Shown piece by piece: positions 27,101 to 37,613 of a DNA stretch of 64,000 nucleotides (positions are counted from its first letter, which is position 1; the number at the start of each line of letters is the position of its first letter). Made by a program: the position numbers and the translations under genes. Under the pieces are notes generated by a model that saw only the letters and a list, made by a program, of their open reading frames with translations, was not told the DNA's origin and ran no database searches. Source of the stretch: Monomorium pharaonis (Eukaryota; Arthropoda; Insecta; Hymenoptera; Formicidae); contig NC_050468.1 of NCBI RefSeq assembly GCF_013373865.1, positions 2,725,914 to 2,789,913 of the forward strand. Direction: 5' to 3'.

Positions 27101-28826
27101 AAGTTACTCGTACATGTTACTTAGTTACATAGTTTCTCTTTGTTTAAATTAAAATTTTATAAATGTGAAATAATTTGTTTTTTCTTTTCTTTGTATGTGT
27201 TATGTTATCTTACTCAATAAATATTGCTTACAATAAATAAAAGTAACAATTCTAATTTTTATATAGATGATAAAAATGACAATGAACAGTACAAGAATTT
27301 TAATACAATACACTCCGAAACTTTAAAAGAAAAGAGTGAAGATGACGTTTTAAAAGTAGAAAGGACCATACTATCTACGAACAACGAGAATGAAGTATTT
27401 CCAAAAATCACCACTATTTCAAGGTTTGATTTTTCCAGATAATCTTAGTTTCGAGAAATGATTTTTTCTGCACACATACCACATTCTTTTCCTTAATTTA
27501 TATTTTACATTTATTAGGTTTATCAAATGCAGATCGTGACTTGCTTACGACAACATTAAGCCATTTAAAGAAGCTTCATGGTAATTTTTATTGAACTTCT
27601 TTGTTTTAATACATATAACTGTGCAATATTAACATATGTTACACTTTGTAATTATTAATTTATTTCCGTTTTTCCATTAATTCTGTAGGACCGGTTGTAT
27701 CTAATCTTGATAGAGATTTGCTTCGAAATGTGTCAAGTAAACTTGATATAGTATTAATGAACCAACGTCGCATTTTAAATGAAATATTTCCTGGTGAAGC
27801 TATTTTAGATAGACCCGAAAATTGTCCCCCTTTTCCATTACGAGATGAGAAGTCTTTTGAGGAATTCAACGAATTTTTGGAAAATAAAGTTGCATTTTCT
27901 CAATTTGTAAGTACAGTTGATTTTTTAATTTTTATTTATATTTTGTGTGGTGTACTTACATATATGATTTATATTTAACTTTTAATATATGTGAACTCTT
28001 CTTACATAATTTTTAATTCTTGTGTTTTTAAGGTTAGCTATCTTAATGCACTTTTTAATGATTGTGATCAGTGGAATGCTGTTACTCGTCTTATGTCTAA
28101 CATATTGCACAATGAACTTGCAAGACAAGTTAGTTGGAAAGGAACCAGAGGAGTGAAAATTTTTTTTTACGGAACAAGAATTAAGGAAGCTTTGTTTTGT
28201 AAATGTTTTACGTTTATCTTTTCTTTTACTTATTTAAAATATTGAGACACTGATTATAAATTATTATATTAAATTATAAGAAGCAAGAAATAATTTAAAA
28301 TCACATTTTTCATTTCTTTGTTTGGCAAATTTTTAAATAAATTAATTTTGATGATGTACTATTATTTGTTTATAATAGAAAGAATATTTTAGTAAAACGT
28401 ATTAAAACTTGTTTCTGTATTCGTATAATATATGATTACAAATTGTGATCAGTATACGATTTATTTTCATTAAATATGTATAACATTCAATTATTTTAAC
28501 AAATTATTGTATTTTATATAATATTTAATTATTGTATATAACATTGAATACAAATTTTGTGTGTGCATCTGTACAGATTTCTTTACTAAGAAAATAGAAA
28601 AATAAATTATCTTTGCTACATTTTACTAACGTGCTAGAAAGGTTTATGTGATTTTTTATTTTTTACATGATTCAGTATGATACGGTAATTTTTAGAAGAC
28701 TAATTCTTTTAATTTCTTTTTTGTTGTTGTTTAGGTGCTATAATGGGCCGTTTTAAAAATGAGTCTTTAAAAAATGCTGAAGAAGCTATAAAGCGCTGGT
28801 TGAACACTTCAAGTCAACGCAAATAA
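25472..28826 (+). CDS. DUF4806-domain protein, 9-10 exons
   Basis: GT-AG exons at 25582-25786, 25979-26374, 26510-26671, 26772-26948, (27267-27423), 27518-27580, 27689-27906, 28033-28198 and 28735-28826. A possible first exon is 25472-25516, whose ATG overlaps the end of the upstream transposase. The N-terminal block FAVVEFDDS...VIPFKWLF...CKYPSKK with DWNTYNLRF is typical of insect DUF4806 proteins. The middle is charged and low-complexity (KKNKKYIESSDEDEDN). The C-terminal DUF4806 region runs from FPLRDEKSFEEFNEFLENK to LARQVSWKGTRGVK and a short basic tail. Exon 27267-27423 is in phase with exon 4 but shifts the frame into exon 6, whereas joining exon 4 to exon 6 directly keeps it open: this is either alternative splicing or a one-base lesion. 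About 507 aa without that exon. The biochemical role of DUF4806 is unknown to me. I infer a transposon accessory protein from its position. Confidence 0.65.
27057..27102. repeat. (CT)n microsatellite in an intron
   Basis: A run of about 20 CT units between exons 4 and 5 of the DUF4806 gene. Confidence 0.95.
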
Positions 28827-29182
28827 GAAAAATATAATCAGATCTTTCACTTAATTTGTGATTTTTTATTAAATTTGTGCTTTTCATTTTTTTATTTTTA
28901 TTTCTAGATTTTTAGTTATTTTTATAGATCATAAAAATTGTGCAAGAATAAGATTGTGCAATAATATTTGTGTGACCTGTGTCATCTGTGATCTTGTAAT
29001 GATTCATAATAAATATATCAAATTATAAATATAATAACTGAATTAACTTATCTTTGTCATTTTTTGTTTCAACAGGTGTATCCAGTAGTAGCGCAATCAT
29101 TCAGCTAAGTAGGAATCAAATGCGATTGGTTTTTATCTCTAAATCCAACTAATTACATCTTATTACTACTTAACTGCTTGTG
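28827..29182. other. 3' flank of DUF4806 gene
   Basis: AT-rich, with AATAAA-type signals at about 29007. GGTGTATCCA at 29076 and its near-complement GATACACCCA at 29323 may be the ends of a short element around the MITE below. Confidence 0.4.
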
Positions 29183-29304
29183 AGGGTGCAGTCACATGGG
29201 GCATATGTCTGTGCTAACAAAACGGGCGTAAATCTTGTGATTGGTCTAATTCTTTTACGCCATACGCCGGTACGCTGTACGCTGGCCCCATATGACTGCA
29301 CCCT
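29183..29304. repeat. MITE with AGGGTGCAGTCA termini
   Basis: AGGGTGCAGTCACATGGGGC at the left end is mirrored by GCCCCATATGACTGCACCCT at the right. The interior holds partly paired GTACG and CGTAC stretches. No clear target duplication. Confidence 0.75.
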
Positions 29305-29339
29305 GAGCGGTTAGATACACCCAATAATTGTAATAGTCA

Positions 29340-29490
29340 AAGAAACGTAAAAAATATATCATTATGACATAAAAATAATGTCACGAAACCATCAAAAATT
29401 TTTGTACTTTGACGTCATTTTGATAATCTAAAATTTGACCTTATTGTGACATCATTTTGACGTCATTTTGATATTTCTGTTCTCCTTGGG
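29340..29490. repeat. TGACGTCATTTTGA-rich element end
   Basis: Contains repeated GACGTCATTTTGAT motifs and ends TTCTGTTCTCCTTGGG, the inverse of the patch at 14625-14655. Probably the terminus of another dispersed element. Confidence 0.5.
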
Positions 29491-29529
29491 TAAGAGTACC
29501 TGCCATATGAAAGAAACCGATGGTTAGAG

Positions 29530-29796
29530 AAGATTGCTATTTCTGTAAAAGTCCGAATGGAATAAACAACACAAAAAGTCGGCATTGTGCTACGTCAATG
29601 TTTCGAGTTTAATGAAACTTATATATGTATCAGCACCCGACAAAACAAACGATGAAATCATAGATACAAGTATTACTTCTGAACTCAATCGAATGGAAAT
29701 TGATGGAAGTTTGGAAGAATCTGAAAGTGAAACTGAGAGCGAGACTGAGAGTGAAAGTAAATCAATTGATGGTGACTATGTTTCGCATCCCAGGTA
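29530..29796 (+). pseudogene. Acidic/CxxC exon fragment, unknown
   Basis: One frame gives CYFCKSPNGINNTKSRHC, a zinc-finger-like spacing. The overlapping next frame gives SAPDKTNDEIIDTSI and a Glu/Ser run, ending at a splice-donor-like CAGGTAAGA (29791). This may be the 5' part of another transposon gene. I do not recognise the family. Confidence 0.25.
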
Positions 29797-29799
29797 AGA

Positions 29800-31090
29800 A
29801 AGCATGCAGAAAAATTTTTGCAACATTTTAGTTTTTAAATGTAATGTAGGATATATTGTGTCATAATTATAAATCTACTTTTTAAAATCATTAATTCTAA
29901 ATTTAATTTATGTAACATGTAGCAATTTTTAAAAAATCAATGCCTAAAATGCATCTTGCATAATTGTGATATTAATGAGTCTCATCTCTGCATAATTATT
30001 GCTGAATACATTTCAAAAATTAATTTTGTAATTATTGTAGAAATTATTACAATATCAAATTGTACAATTGTTACTTAAATATTCTTAAATAGAAATTTTA
30101 CAAAGAAACATGCATACTGTTTTAGTATCATTTGTAAATAGATTGACAAAATGTGAAGTTTACAATTATTGCGACATAATCTGCAGAAATCTAGTTCAGT
30201 TATTTCTCGAACCCGCCCGAATTCGCCCGATACTCAGCACTCTCAAGTCTCAACAGGTCGAAGAGTGAGGCTCTCCTTTACGAATTCTGTGTGCATTCGG
30301 CGTTCAGCATACAGCCACTGTTTTCAGTTTATTGTTAGTGTATTTTTTTTTATTTTCAATTCATTCTCTTTGGTAAATCTCTTAAACAAGCATAAACGAG
30401 TGACATCGTAAATTTAGCTGCGATTATTTACTTGTACACACGTGGACCAATTTTGGGTGCTTTTATTATTCAGCAGGTAAATTATGTACATTTTATAGCC
30501 ATTATTAAAATTATGTTTTATTTGATAACTGTTGTGCCAACATTATTCGGTGCTGTTATAAAAATAAATATTAATATAATATAATAGATATTAATAATAA
30601 ATATTAAAAGATGGCAGCCGCAGCGCACAGCCGGGAGGTTAGTAGCTAGACACGCCGACAACGGCGCTGGATAAAGGAGGGGGCGTGCGGGAGCACCCGG
30701 CGTGAACAAAGTCGGGCATTCTCGGGTGAGACGCGTTGGAGTGAGGTGTGCACATTGTATCTGCCTACACTGTAATAGGCGTGAAATAGATCATATACTT
30801 ACCTGCAAGATACTTACCTGCGTTATTTTGTACCTAACATAATCCAGTTCCTTCCTTCTGGTCCAGGGGTGGCGAATTAAGTGCGCCTCCCTGGGTCTCG
30901 GTCACCCGTGTGCGCAACGGACGGTCGAGAAACCACGGAAGCTGCAGCGACGTTAACCGGACGCGGACGACGTCGGTGCCCATTCGGATACCTAGTGCAT
31001 AACTCCTCCTGCCCGAGGGTCACGTAAAAGCCATCGGTGGGAGAGTACTTAGACCGACCACGCCTGAAGAGCGTGGCGCGGGAAAGAAAG
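29800..31090. other. No gene identified; GC-rich island 30600-31090
   Basis: AT-rich to about 30160, then mixed sequence. The island at 30600-31090 contains two close splice-donor consensus sites on minus (see findings) and could be a 5' exon or a retroelement leader. No domain is recognisable. Confidence 0.35.
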
Positions 31091-31099
31091 ATTTGAAAC

Positions 31100-31620
31100 A
31101 GTCATACACGGAAAACAACTTTCAATATAATATTTAAAATTTATTTCTTAATACAATATTACACGGAGAGAATTTTTTTATAAAATTTATCTTCAAACTC
31201 TGATAATTATGAGATAATGTGTGACCTCGAGGAATTTTACTATACTTTTTAGTAAAATTGACTAAAAATATAATAAAATTTACATTATCCCACAATTACC
31301 AGATTTTGAAGGTAAATTTTAAGAGAAAATTCTCTCCGCGTATAGTAATTACGCAAATAAATTGAAAATGTATTTTTCAATACAATGTCATAATAATTAC
31401 GTCAATAAATTGAAAATTTACTTTTTAATATAATGTCGCAATAGTTATATAGACAATAAAATTCAAAATTTATTTTATAATACAATGTCGTGATAATTAT
31501 GCAATAAGATTCGAAAATTATTTCTCAATACAATGTCGTAATAATTACATAAATAAATTCAAAATTTATTTTTTAATTCAATGTTGTAATATTTACGCAA
31601 AGTAATTTTCAAATTTGTTT
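31100..31620. repeat. About 62-bp tandem array, about 5 units
   Basis: Units contain CAATACAATGTCGTAATAAT followed by TACG/TACA and AATAAATTCAAAATTTATTT variants. The first unit is split by a nested MITE. Confidence 0.75.
31162..31340. repeat. TA-flanked MITE nested in the tandem array
   Basis: Ends CACGGAGAGAATTTT and its complement AAAATTCTCTCCGCG, with inner arms also paired (TTATCTTCAAA / TTTGAAGGTAAA). TA occurs on both sides. Mariner-type MITE. Confidence 0.8.
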
Positions 31621-31779
31621 TCATCAAAACATATGCGTTTTGTAGTCTTATTTGCAACAATTATTGCGAAATTGAGGTAAATAGAAGATGCAATAATTGT
31701 GCATTTAGTTTGCAATTTTCCTATCTGGGTATAATATTTTTAAAAAGCCAGGAAAAGTAACACAAGAGAAGGTAAACAA

Positions 31780-32903
31780 TTTCGTTCGAGATTTGGGTTT
31801 GCCCAAGGATGAAGCAGTTTCTGGCGTCCTGGTTGAAACACAATGCTAGGGAGGCGAAAAATGTAAAAACTTCCTATTATCGTGACAGAGAAAGAGAATA
31901 TCGGCAATGTTTCTCTGCAGATGAAGAACATTCATTAGTCTATTGTCATGATGTTATCGGATTAATGAACAAACTGAAACCTGTATGTTACAAGTCTGAT
32001 GATTGGAGACTATTCATCGATTCTTCTAATCTAAAAGAAGCTTAAAAGCACTGTTGCTGCACAATACTAATGTATATGCCTCCATTTCTGTAGCACACTC
32101 GGTAGTGATAAAAGAAGAGTACACAAACAGTTCTTGAAAACTTGAAAACAGTTCTTGAAAAAATTAAATACACAGAACATAAATGGCAAATTTGTGGGAA
32201 TCTGACAATTTTCACCATATTGGGTCAACAATCAGGTTACACAAAAAATCCATGCTTCCTATGTAAATGGGATAGTAGAGATCGAACGAACCATTACATA
32301 AAAAAAGAATGACCGACAAGAACGTCTCTGTAACCTGAATCTAAAAACATCATAAATGAACCGTTAGTTGAGCCTTCAAAAGTTCTTCTTCCACCTTTTC
32401 ATATCAAATTAGGATTCATAAAACAATGGGTGAGCTTTGAATAAAAAAGGTGAATGCTATCATTTACAAGAAAAATTTTCCAACATCTCTGATGCGAAAT
32501 TGCGGGAAGGAATTTTCGATGGACCTCAAATACATAAAATGTTGAGAGACTATAATTTTTTAAGAAACCACAAAAGTCAAGATTACAGAAAAAGGATGGC
32601 GAAAATAATAAACAACTATAGAAAACTAGGTTGCTTAATGAATCTTAAGTTGCATTTCTTGGATTCTCATATCGACTACTTTTCAGAAAATCTAGGTGAT
32701 TATAATGAAGAACAGGGAGAAAGATTTCATCAGGACATCAAGGACATGGAGCATTGATATCAAAGCAAGTGGGATGTGAACATGATGGCTGATTTCTGTT
32801 GGATGCTCAAACGAGATGTCTCTGTGAAAGCGAAGAAACGTAAGAGAAAGCCATTGCACACCTTCGAGAATATAAGAGTTAGATATAATAGAAAAGGGGA
32901 GTG
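31780..32903 (+). pseudogene. Decayed conserved arthropod transposon-type gene
   Basis: Fragments in shifting frames: FLASWLKHNAREAKNVKTSY then RLFIDSSNLKEA (31809-32045), a middle region with GQQSGYTKNPCFLCKWDSR (about 32220-32285), and LREGIFDGPQIHKMLRDYNF, LHFLDSHIDYFSENLGDYNE, EQGERFHQDIKDMEH (32437-32757), followed by WDVNMMADFCWMLKRDV. These blocks belong to a large unnamed protein family that is multicopy in insects and other invertebrates (from memory). It behaves like a mobile-element gene, but I cannot assign its class. At least three frameshifts or stops are present. Its 3' end is duplicated, inverted, at 13.5-13.6 kb. Confidence 0.65.
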
Positions 32904-32905
32904 AA

Positions 32906-33131
32906 TTTTCTACGCTATTCATTCACAGAAGCTCAAACTTGTCATCCGTATTGAATTTTCCTCGGGTAATGTGGTTACGCAAGCCTGCACGCTCCGAATT
33001 ATACATTTGTAACCCAAACTACTTTTACAAAGTGTTTTTTTTAGATTAGGAAAAAATGAATTAATTCAGCAATTCGGACCTTGAATTTAGATTCAGCGGG
33101 TCAAAATACATAAGGATAGACTACTCACATA
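32906..33131 (+). repeat. 3' flank and about 120-bp repeat unit
   Basis: Downstream flank of the decayed gene leading into one unit (GAATTAATTCAGCAATTCGG...GGTCAAAATACATAAGGATA). Interrupted by the element at 33132. Confidence 0.7.
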
Positions 33132-33341
33132 GCACGGAATATTACGGTAATATCACAGAAATATTGTTCTCCCATTACAATATTACAGTAAAATATAGTA
33201 TAAATATTGCAGAAATATTACAAAAATGTTACTACAATATTAAAATGTCCGCCGAAATGGATCACAGTAATATAATGGTGATATATCGCGAATGTATTAC
33301 TGCAATATTTACGTAGTATTTTTGTAATATTGCGAAATTTA

Positions 33342-33468
33342 GGTCCGTATTCTGAGCTCACATTTATCGCTAAATGTACCTTTAAATCAGCCATTGTAAG
33401 ATAACATCTTATTGGCTGATTGGCACATTTAGACGTGCATTTAGCGATAAATGTTCAGAATACGGACC
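33342..33468. repeat. TTA-flanked MITE (PIF/Harbinger-like)
   Basis: GGTCCGTATTCTGA at the left is mirrored at the right; TTA occurs on both sides (33339-33341 and 33469-33471). A second paired block is CATTTATCGCTAAATG. Nested in the 33132-34260 element. Confidence 0.85.
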
Positions 33469-33929
33469 TTAGTATTCTGGATACTTATTCGACATTTATA
33501 AAAAATATGACCTCAAAGACGAGAAATTTACACTAAAAATTCTACACCATTTTCAAATAAAAACATTTAAATAAATATTTTTACTAGATAGTTTTAACAC
33601 ATGTATAAAATATTTTGACAAGTGTTTCATTGAGTAAATAAACAGCAAAAAAATAAATGTATAGTATTAGAATCCAGTCATATTCGTTTACGGTTATTAA
33701 TTCATTAATTGTCAAGAAAAAAATTTAGTTTATACAATATTTTACAAGTGTTGAAACTGTCAAAATGTTTTTTCATCCAGATATCTTTTATTTAAAAATA
33801 TCATGGATAAAATTATAGTGTAATTTTTTCGCTTCTGAAGTCACATTTCCAAACTATGTCTAATTTTGTATTTATAGTTAATTTATAATATAACGTGTAA
33901 ACATACTAATTAATAACATTTTAACATTA

Positions 33930-34080
33930 GGTTGAGTTTAAAAATAGTTAGAGTAAGCTTTAAACTAAGCCGTAAGAAATTAATCAATCACAATCAATTA
34001 TTTTTCTCATTTTTGTCTGTGATTTATCAATTTCTTACGGCTTAAAGCATACTAACATTTATTATAAACCCTCACTTAAT
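33930..34080. repeat. Stem-loop MITE
   Basis: TAAGCCGTAAGAAATT and its complement AATTTCTTACGGCTTA, with further pairing outward (TTAGAGTAAGC / GCATACTAAC). Target duplication not resolved. Confidence 0.6.
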
Positions 34081-34262
34081 TTAATGTGAGTGATATCAAT
34101 TCTAATGTGTTGCTATTTAAAATGTAATATTGCTATTATATAACCTAATATTTTAATGTTATTTATAAACGTGTAATATGTCAATAATATTTCTGTAATA
34201 TTTTACTGTAATGTATAATATGTTGATATATTGCTGCGATATTACTGTAATATTCCGTGCTA

Positions 34263-34640
34263 TTTGGTCCGTCGAACTAACATAAAAAAAAATTTTTTTT
34301 TGAAATTAGGAAAAAATGAGCCAATTCAGCAATTCTGACCTTGTATTTGGATTCAGTAGTTTAAAATGCATAAGGATACACTAGTCTGGTCCGCCGGACC
34401 AACATTAAAAAAATTTTTTTCAAGGTTAGGAAAAAATGAGCCAATTCAGCAATTCTGACCTTGGATTTGGATTCAGCAGGTTAAAACACATAAGGATTGA
34501 CTAGTCTGGTCCGCCGGACCAACATTTAAAATAATTTTTTTTTGAGGTTAGGAAATACAAACTAACTTTGTAATTCTGATCTTGGATTTGGATACAGCGG
34601 GTCAAAATATATAAAGATTGACTAGTCTGGTCCGCTGGAC
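34263..34640 (+). repeat. About 120-bp satellite-like units, 3 copies
   Basis: Each unit contains GGTCCGCCGGACCAACAT, AGGAAAAAATGAGCCAATTC, AGCAATTCTGACCTTGGATT and ACATAAGGATTGACTAGTCT. The palindrome GGTCCGCCGGACC marks unit junctions. Confidence 0.85.
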
Positions 34641-35304
34641 CAACCACTTTTTTTTGTGTGCTTGTACAAAGGATATTGAAAGAAGAAAAGTTGCACGCGT
34701 TTCATTATACACGCGTGCAACATTTCCGACCAGCAGATTACCCTGCAAGACGAATGTTTTGCGAAAATTTTCTGCGAAACATCGATCGAGATCCTCGATA
34801 TTCCTCTCGTGTAATATTCAGCGATGAATCGCTATTCGCGCAAGAAGGAATTTTTAATGTGCATAATATGCACTTTTGGAGCGAAGAAAATCTCAGAGTC
34901 ACGCGACTCCGAAATTTTTAAATTTGTTGGAAACTTAATGTGTGGGCTGAAATAAGAGGCACTGAGATACTTTGTCCAGTTTGTTGTGAGTGTGATACAC
35001 TCACACAAGAAATGTCGCAAGCGATATAAGGTGTCAAATGACACCTCGCGCGCGGACATCGCCCGGCCTACATACCGGGCGTCGCACCGGGCAATGCACC
35101 CGGTTGCTTAATAAACAACACCCAAAATCTCCTGATTTTGGGATGGAATCTGCATAGCTAGCAATTGCTGGCTAAGCAAGAACATTGACCAAAGGCCAGT
35201 GACCGGAAGTACCCTCCCCGGTTATACACCAAAAATCGGTGTATATAAACACCGAGGTACAGACAACGAGTGGGCTTTGCTACACATTATACAGCGACGA
35301 ACGT

Positions 35305-37613
35305 GAGAAGGAGAAGATGGCGTGGTTGAGAGTGGAGGTGAAACAGGGAGCTCCGGAGTGAATAGTGTGGTGAGGGTGTAATGTGAAAGAGAGGAGAGAA
35401 AGAAGTGGACGATTGGGAAGAGAAGACCGGGACATAGACGGGCAATTGGAGGGAAGTAAATGGAGGATGGAGGTGAGACGATATTAGGATGGAGAAGTCG
35501 GGGCAGACATCGGAGTAGCGAGAGATGAAAGCCGGGAAGATGGAGGCAGGAACGAGAAGAAGAGGTCAGAGAGAGGGCGCTGGAGAGATGCGACGCAGAG
35601 AAGAGTCTCGAAGGAGAGGAGTGAAGGAAGGAAGGAGGGCAGATGGCGGTGCGCTCGGAGTGAGGCAGCGCGAGCGCGAGCGCGAAGAGAGAAGAGGAGT
35701 GTCAATCTGGTGGAAGGAAAGGATTGGCAGTGTGGGGTTAGAGTTAAGTTGGCAAGAGTGCCAGGGCGGGATGGTAGCGTGTTTGGGAACGCGGGTTTCC
35801 GTACACGTGGTCCATCGAGGGCACATGTCGACAGAGCGATTCTGACACAGGAGGAGAAAGATCGTGCAGGAAGAAGATAAAGTGAAAGTGTGCAGGGAGA
35901 GAGAGTGCCGGACTCAGAGGAGAGAATAGGCGGGGAGAGGAGAGAAGCAAGGGAGGAAGAGAGAATGGAGGAGCTGGGCAGAGAATTGAGGAATTTGAAG
36001 TGGGAAATGACAAGGAGACTGAGGGAAGTCGGAGAGAGACTGAGAGGATTGGAAGAGAGGTTAGAGGCGCTGGAAGGAGAAGGCATGAGAAGGGAAGAAG
36101 AGGTAGCAGGTGAAAGGGAAGAGCTGAGGAGTATGAGGGAAGCGAGAGGAAGAGGCAGCAGAGAAGAGGAAGCGCAGAGGGACGACGACGAGGAGGGAGA
36201 GATGGAGAAGAGGAGGTACGGACGGGACGACGGGAGAGAGGGAAGGAGTGGGAAAAGAGAACAGGTGGTTGGAGAGAAGAGGGAGGAGAGGATGGGGGAA
36301 GGCGAGAACAAGAGGAGAAGAGAACGGAGGGAAGAGGAGAAGAAGGGGCGGAAGGACGGAGTCGAGGAGAGCTGGTGGCAGGAGACGAGAGGAGAGGAGG
36401 AGAAGGAGAGGAGAGGGGGCGAGGAGAGAGACGAGGATGAGGGAAGAGGACAAGAGAGGAGCAGAACGAAGGAGGGACAGGCAGGAGGAACTGGCAAGGA
36501 GGAGAGGAAGGGAGCAGAGAGAGAGGAGAAGGAAGATGGGGAGAGAGATGGGAAGGGGATAGAGGCATGGAAAAGGGTGGAAAGGGAAATGGAGAGGAGG
36601 ATGAGGGAGAGGGCGGAGAGAGAAGGGTGGAAAAGAGTAAGGGAGGCGGAAAGGGAGAGAAGAGTAAGGGAGGTGAGAAGGAGAAACATAGTGTGGAGGG
36701 GTGTGGAGGGGGAGGGGGCGATAGAAAGAAAGGCGATAATAGAGGGGATTATGAAGAGAGAAGCGGGAAGGAAAGTAGATTTAGGGGTAGTATCAGAAAG
36801 AGTGGGGGAAAGGGGGACGATAGTGGTGATAACGGAGGTGGTGAGAGAGGAGGATAGAGACTGGTTGTTAGAGAGGAGGGCGGAGATAAGGAGTCGCTGG
36901 GATGTAAGGTTAGATGAGGATTTATCGATGGAGGAGAGGAAAATCAGATGGAGGATGTTAGAAAGGGCAAAAGAGGAGAGAAATAAGGGAAAGAAAGTAT
37001 ATGTGGGGAATAGAAGCATGTGGGTGGACGGGAGAGAATGGGTGTGGAATAAAAGGAAAGAAGAGTGGGAAATAAGCGAGGGGGAAGGAAAGGAGGAAGG
37101 GAATTAAAGGGGAGAGGAGCTGGTGGAGTTAATTGATATCTTATGTTTTTTGTTTTATGTTACTAGGAGGTGACAGAGGAGAAATGGAAAGAGACGTGGA
37201 AGGGGAAGAGAGTGGTGAGAAAGAAACAGGAGAAGCAGGAGGGAAGGAGAGAATGAGAAAGCATGAAGAAATGAGGAAGGTGAAGCAAAGAGAGCAGAGG
37301 AGGCAGGTGAGGAGAAGGAGGAGGAGAGGTCCCAGAAAGAGAAAAGGAGGGAGAGGACGGAAGAGAGCTGAAGAGAACAAGTGGAGAGGAAAGGGGAAGA
37401 GAGAAGGATTGAGTGGAGGAAGAGGAGAAGGGGGGTGGGGGGTAGGGGGTGAGGGGTGGGCAAGAGGGGTGGGGGGTAACAGAATGTAAAGGTCGCTTAT
37501 GGCCAGGTCGGTTTTGGGGGCAGAGGGTTAAGTATTTGTAAACGGTTCGGGAACGCTCCGTGCAAAAAGCGCCTTGTAACCCCATTTGGGAAACAATAAA
37601 CTCTATTCTATTC
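35305..37613 (+). mobile_element. LINE copy with ORF1 but no ORF2
   Basis: A 15-bp direct repeat, TACAGCGACGAACGT, flanks the insertion (35290-35304 and 37614-37628). The 3' end reads AATAAACTCTATTCTATTC, a short-repeat LINE tail. Between the ORF1-like reading frame and the tail there is only about 500 bases and no endonuclease or reverse transcriptase. The plus strand is extremely purine-rich. Confidence 0.8.
35890..37107 (+). CDS. LINE ORF1-like nucleic-acid-binding protein (405 aa)
   Basis: The first 270 residues are Arg/Glu/Gly-rich with strong heptad character (about residues 30-75, LGRELRNLKWEMTRRLREVG) and then low-complexity charged sequence. The C-terminal 130 residues look like an ORF1 RRM region: RRNIVWRGVEGEGAIERKAI, IVVITEVVREEDRDWLLERR, KGKKVYVGNRSMWVDGREWV. 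L1-type ORF1 proteins trimerise through a coiled coil and bind element RNA (known). The frame is open throughout. The initiator chosen is the first in-frame start of the open frame and is weakly supported. A second purine-rich frame (37133-37489) is probably compositional. Confidence 0.6.
   Translation: MQGERVPDSEERIGGERREAREEERMEELGRELRNLKWEMTRRLREVGERLRGLEERLEALEGEGMRREEEVAGEREELRSMREARGRGSREEEAQRDDDEEGEMEKRRYGRDDGREGRSGKREQVVGEKREERMGEGENKRRRERREEEKKGRKDGVEESWWQETRGEEEKERRGGEERDEDEGRGQERSRTKEGQAGGTGKEERKGAEREEKEDGERDGKGIEAWKRVEREMERRMRERAEREGWKRVREAERERRVREVRRRNIVWRGVEGEGAIERKAIIEGIMKREAGRKVDLGVVSERVGERGTIVVITEVVREEDRDWLLERRAEIRSRWDVRLDEDLSMEERKIRWRMLERAKEERNKGKKVYVGNRSMWVDGREWVWNKRKEEWEISEGEGKEEGN

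Larger units (their letters stand above)
33132..34260. mobile_element. Non-autonomous TIR element, TSD TA (1129 bp)
   Basis: Termini GCACGGAATATTAC are inverted repeats, flanked by TA on each side. The ends are rich in AATATTAC words. No coding region; two smaller MITEs lie inside. It interrupts a satellite-like unit array. Confidence 0.85.

Noticed and set aside
30796..30830. U1 snRNA 5' end (ATACTTACCTG on plus)
   Set aside because: Only the first bases match and the rest of U1 is absent; tandem splice donors on minus explain it better.
35484..37019. Minus-strand open frame of 511 codons, Ser/Leu/Pro-rich
   Set aside because: It is the antisense of the purine-rich LINE ORF1 region; composition alone keeps it open.
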